A DNA stretch of 35,237 bases, taken from the NCBI RefSeq assembly GCF_947632445.1, contig NZ_CANRPM010000030.1, positions 1-35,237 of the forward strand, given 5' to 3'. Within the stretch, counting starts at the first letter, position 1. Each line of letters starts with the position of its first letter. Of this stretch, positions 33,065-35,237 are shown piece by piece. The position numbers and the translations under genes are program-made. The notes beneath the pieces are model-generated. The model did no database searches, was not told the DNA's origin, and was given only the letters and a program-made list of their open reading frames with translations. Origin of the DNA: an uncultured Bacteroides sp. (lineage in GTDB: Bacteria; Bacteroidota; Bacteroidia; Bacteroidales; Bacteroidaceae).

Positions 33065-33433
33065 AGGCTCTCGCATTGCCCAGTTTGTCGAAACGAGCAA
33101 CGCCGAAAGCCCCACGCCGATGAATATATCAAATCCCCGACTCTGACAGCTCCTTCAGTCAAAAGCATCAAAGAGGAAGTGTATAAACATCCCAAGGGCG
33201 TTCCCGTTGCTTTGTTTTTGACAAACTGTTCGAACGTGCGAGATTCTTAGAGCGTCAAAACCAAAGCGTCCAGAAAACGCTTATGTCTGTATGTAGTCCC
33301 ACCCAACCGATCAACCATCATAGATGAAATCATCTTCGGCGTGGAACCGATTGTAAAGCTACTCAATTTTTCTCAATTACCACAATTTTGGCAGCGCATG
33401 AGTGTGATTTTAGATAAAATTAGCTTATACTAA
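33065..33433 (+). pseudogene. Degraded reading frame of unknown family
   Basis: One plus-strand frame stays open for 122 codons except for a single TAG at 33248-33250. It reads CRNEQRRKPHADEYIKSPT, then APSVKSIKEEVYKHPKGVPV and TNCSNVRDS before the stop, then SVKTKASRKRLCLYVVPP and NRSTIIDEIIFGVEPIVKLL after it. It has no good start and its final TAA belongs to the adjacent IS982-like terminal repeat, so the original 3' end was lost. I do not recognise the family. The opposite strand also shows few stops, so strand assignment is uncertain. It may be debris of the element that brought the neighbouring defence genes. Confidence 0.3.
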
Positions 33434-33675
33434 CGTGAGTTCGACGAATTCAGAATAAGGCAAGCTGTGTATCAATAGTCCTCTTAACCTTGACACTCGG
33501 TTTCTTTGGAAAGTAGCAGTATGCAGTGATTGCACTCAAAATGTTGACAATAAAATTATCAAAGGCTCTGTGCTTTGAATGTTCCATTTATACTATATTC
33601 TTGAGTTCGTCATTGACGGTTTCGATAATGGCCCGTTTCCTGAGGAGTAGTTATAACAATTTTCGCTAATCATCA
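33431..33675 (-). mobile_element. Second IS982-family relic, one terminal repeat only
   Basis: TAACGTGAGTTCGACGAATTC at its left end (33431-33451) is identical to the left end of the element at 330. Minus-strand translation from about 33650 gives LLRKRAIIETVNDELKNIV, then a nonsense TAA (33588-33590), then MEHSKHRAFDNFIVNILSA, YFPKKPSVKVKR and TIDTQLALF with a TGA at 33450-33452. This is an IS982 transposase C-terminus. A 12-base leader match (TTTCGCTAATCA, 33661-33672) is shared with the first element at 509-520. The right terminal repeat is missing and the relic is fused to the BRO-N/Fic gene near 33676. Same orientation as the first relic. Confidence 0.75.
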
Positions 33676-34090
33676 AATCCATATTATTGATTAGATTGCT
33701 TCCAAAAAGTGCATACGCCTTCGATTTGCTTTTGCCGTCAATCGTTTCATCACTGTTGGTAAACCATTCGACAAATCTTGCAGCCTTCGTATTCGGAAAA
33801 GACTTTGCCAATAGTATAACTCCATTAAAGTCAAGAGTATCAGATAAACGTCGCTTGCCATCTGGAGCAGTAAGTTTTAACTGGTTAGTAACACTAACCA
33901 GTTCAGCATTTTCTTTTTTGAGCTTGGTTTTTAGATATTTCCAATAATTGCGATTCTTTTGATAGTCGTCCTGATCATTCAGAACTCCTATAATATCCAG
34001 CACAGAGAACCACCATTTGGAATGTTCCTCGTCCCATATAGCCCGTACTTCTCGGTCATTATAAAATCGAATGGATATTTTGTTCATCAT
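33593..34090 (-). pseudogene. BRO-N domain protein with Fic-like start, C-terminus cut off by IS982 relic
   Basis: Residues about 5-105 form a BRO-N domain (VRAIWDEEHSKWWFSVLDII, NYWKYLKTKLKKENAEL, TAPDGKRRLSDTLDF), found in phage antirepressors and bacterial relatives. Residues about 115-138 (DETIDGKSKSKAYALFGS) resemble the beginning of a Fic domain as in BRO-N/Fic fusions encoded in Bacteroides restriction loci. From about residue 139 the sequence (ISENCYNYSSGNGPLSKPS) comes from the IS relic in a foreign frame, so the Fic catalytic motif HxFxxGNGR is lost. The ATG shares one base with the stop of the upstream 49-codon gene (TAATG), indicating translational coupling. A working BRO-N-only product cannot be excluded. 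Confidence 0.65.
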
Positions 34091-34239
34091 TATTCCAATA
34101 ATTTATCTTTATCCGAACTCAAATGTGGCGCATTATAACTTCTCGGAATTCGTACTACATAGACAGACTCCTCCACATTGGAATCTATAAGATATTGAAT
34201 ATCTTCTTTTGTGTATTTTTTACGATTAAAGAAATCCAT
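34090..34239 (-). CDS. Small ORF, 49 residues, unknown
   Basis: ATG at 34239 to TAA at 34090-34092 encodes 49 residues: MDFFNRKKYTKEDIQYLIDS, then NVEESVYVVRIPRSYNAPHL and SSDKDKLLE. It starts 11 bases after the hsdR stop and its stop overlaps the start of the BRO-N gene by one base, so it sits exactly in an operon slot. The composition is ordinary (basic N-terminus, predicted helix then strand) and it lacks a signal peptide. I do not recognise a family; the placement between a restriction subunit and a BRO-N/Fic protein suggests an accessory or antitoxin-like role, which is inference only. Confidence 0.55.
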   Translation of the reverse strand: MDFFNRKKYTKEDIQYLIDSNVEESVYVVRIPRSYNAPHLSSDKDKLLE

Positions 34240-34250
34240 ACGTATTCTGC

Positions 34251-35237
34251 TTAACTATTCTTCTTGTAATTCTTCACCTGCTTCAGTACTTTCAGGAATA
34301 CCTCTTCGTCCCATTGAGGCGGATAGCCCTCTTTGTAGAGAACATAGGTGAGTTGGTTGGCGAGTTTGCTTTTCAAATTATCATTATTCAGCCAGTCGGC
34401 ATAGACGGCGGTGTCGTCTATCAGTGCTTTGATTTTCTTTGCCAATTCGATGCACCGTTCATTGGCATATTCAAACTGATGTTTGTCTCTAACCTCGACA
34501 AGCACATCGAAAAAAGCCTTCTCTTCAAAGGTAATCCCCAACTCCTTGAATTTTTCGCTATCGGCTTTAAGTTCCCTAAATATATTGACCAGTCTGTTTG
34601 ATAAAGAGTTGATTTTATAGGAAACGATATCAACCACATCATTTACCACATTTTGCGTTACCTCGTTTGTGAAAGTGAGGTTATCGCGCGTATTGTAGGC
34701 ATTGATCGTCTCTTCAAGCATCTTCTGGAAATGTTCGGCTTGAATTTTGTTTATCCGGCTGTAGGCTCTGATGACCTTAGCCACAAGTTTGCACAAAATT
34801 TGGAACTTGGTGAACGGCATCTTTATTTCATCGACCTCCTTGATGAACGAGTCGCTGAAAATGTTTTCCTCAATGCCTTCATTCATAACCCGTTCCACAC
34901 CGCTTGCAAAGATTGCTTCCTGAACCATTTGCTCTACATGTCGGTTCATGCTGTTCGTATCGTGTTCGGTAGCGGTCATTTTGTTCACGTAAGAGCAGAT
35001 TCCCATAAAACACTGGCTCCACGATACTTCTTTATCGCTTAAGATGCCGGCAGGGTTACAGATGTTGTAAGCCGAGCGCAGCCGTTTGACGTGTTCCTTG
35101 AAAAGTTTGAGGAATGAAATTTCTCCTTTTCGTTCCACGCTGTTGGCAAGGATATATTCCGCTGCTTCCTGAATGAATTGAAGTCTGGCAAGGTCATTGT
35201 TCCCGAAGAACCGGTCAAATACCAGCCCTGACAGCCG
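34251..35237 (-). CDS. hsdR: Type I restriction enzyme HsdR subunit, C-terminal part
   Basis: The frame is open from the right edge of the window to the TAA at 34251-34253, giving 328 residues of a longer protein. It has the helical C-terminal region of EcoR124-type R subunits (VERKGEISFLKLFKEHVKRL, MPFTKFQILCKLVAKVIRAY, ERCIELAKKIKALIDDTAVY and the ending VFLKVLKQVKNYKKN). This part contacts the methylase core; the nuclease and helicase motifs lie outside the window. Type I R subunits translocate and cleave unmethylated foreign DNA. hsdM and hsdS should be nearby but are not in this window. It lies 11 bp before the small ORF. Confidence 0.8.
   Translation of the reverse strand, partial: RLSGLVFDRFFGNNDLARLQFIQEAAEYILANSVERKGEISFLKLFKEHVKRLRSAYNICNPAGILSDKEVSWSQCFMGICSYVNKMTATEHDTNSMNRHVEQMVQEAIFASGVERVMNEGIEENIFSDSFIKEVDEIKMPFTKFQILCKLVAKVIRAYSRINKIQAEHFQKMLEETINAYNTRDNLTFTNEVTQNVVNDVVDIVSYKINSLSNRLVNIFRELKADSEKFKELGITFEEKAFFDVLVEVRDKHQFEYANERCIELAKKIKALIDDTAVYADWLNNDNLKSKLANQLTYVLYKEGYPPQWDEEVFLKVLKQVKNYKKNS

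Noticed and set aside
32919..33146. 75-codon plus-strand frame beginning inside the vWA gene
   Set aside because: It overlaps the vWA start on the opposite strand and the putative promoter, and its frame differs from the longer degraded frame that follows. No family recognised.
1..35237. CRISPR arrays, tRNA or rRNA genes
   Set aside because: No regularly spaced direct repeats and no cloverleaf with a CCA-type acceptor were seen while reading both strands; the absence is by eye and not by a dedicated search.

Overview
The window looks like chromosome from a Bacteroidales bacterium, most likely Bacteroidaceae. The evidence is a SusC-type receptor fragment, a division and cell-wall (dcw) cluster with the Bacteroidetes gene order and an FtsL-like protein, DUF4876/DUF6850/DUF4857 proteins, a Bacteroidetes-type promoter (TTG, then TAnnTTTG) and IS982-type transposase remnants. 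I do not assign a species.

Region 1 (1-560): the 3' stub of a SusC/RagA-like receptor gene. It has lost an internal segment and is cut off exactly where a 231-bp, internally deleted IS982-like element with both terminal inverted repeats begins.

Region 2 (572-10433, minus strand): a compact eight-gene operon. In transcription order it encodes a TonB-dependent receptor, a DUF4876 lipoprotein, a DUF6850 beta-barrel, an ABC ATPase, an ABC permease, a DUF4857 membrane protein, an OB-fold-like lipoprotein and a PepSY-type membrane protein. It reads as an envelope-spanning uptake or handling system, perhaps for a metal or heme, but the substrate cannot be read from sequence.

Region 3 (10434-11174): a 740-bp divergent spacer. 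It holds a promoter for the receptor operon with an 8-bp direct repeat, a palindrome-rich stretch ending in a T-rich run, a lone IS-end-like sequence and a weak promoter for rsmH. No mraZ gene lies upstream of rsmH.

Region 4 (11175-26690, plus strand): rsmH, ftsL, ftsI, murE, mraY, murD, ftsW, murG, murC, ftsQ, ftsA, ftsZ and a yqeY-type gene. This is the machinery for peptidoglycan precursor synthesis and septal division. The GC content of sampled lines falls clearly from the start of the cluster towards ftsW.

Region 5 (26882-32952, minus strand): the most interesting part. Five AT-rich, nearly abutting genes encode a TerY-like vWA protein, a PP2C-like phosphatase, a protein kinase, a second paralogous kinase with two Ig-like domains, and a DUF4407 membrane/coiled-coil protein. 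It is an expanded relative of the TerY phosphorylation triad (TerY-P), a putative phospho-signalling defence module.

Region 6 (32953-35237): a degraded reading frame, a second IS982-like relic in the same orientation as the first, a BRO-N/Fic-type gene whose Fic domain is cut off by that relic, a 49-codon small ORF, and the C-terminal part of a type I restriction HsdR subunit running off the window. Regions 5 and 6 together look like a defence island placed just downstream of the dcw cluster.
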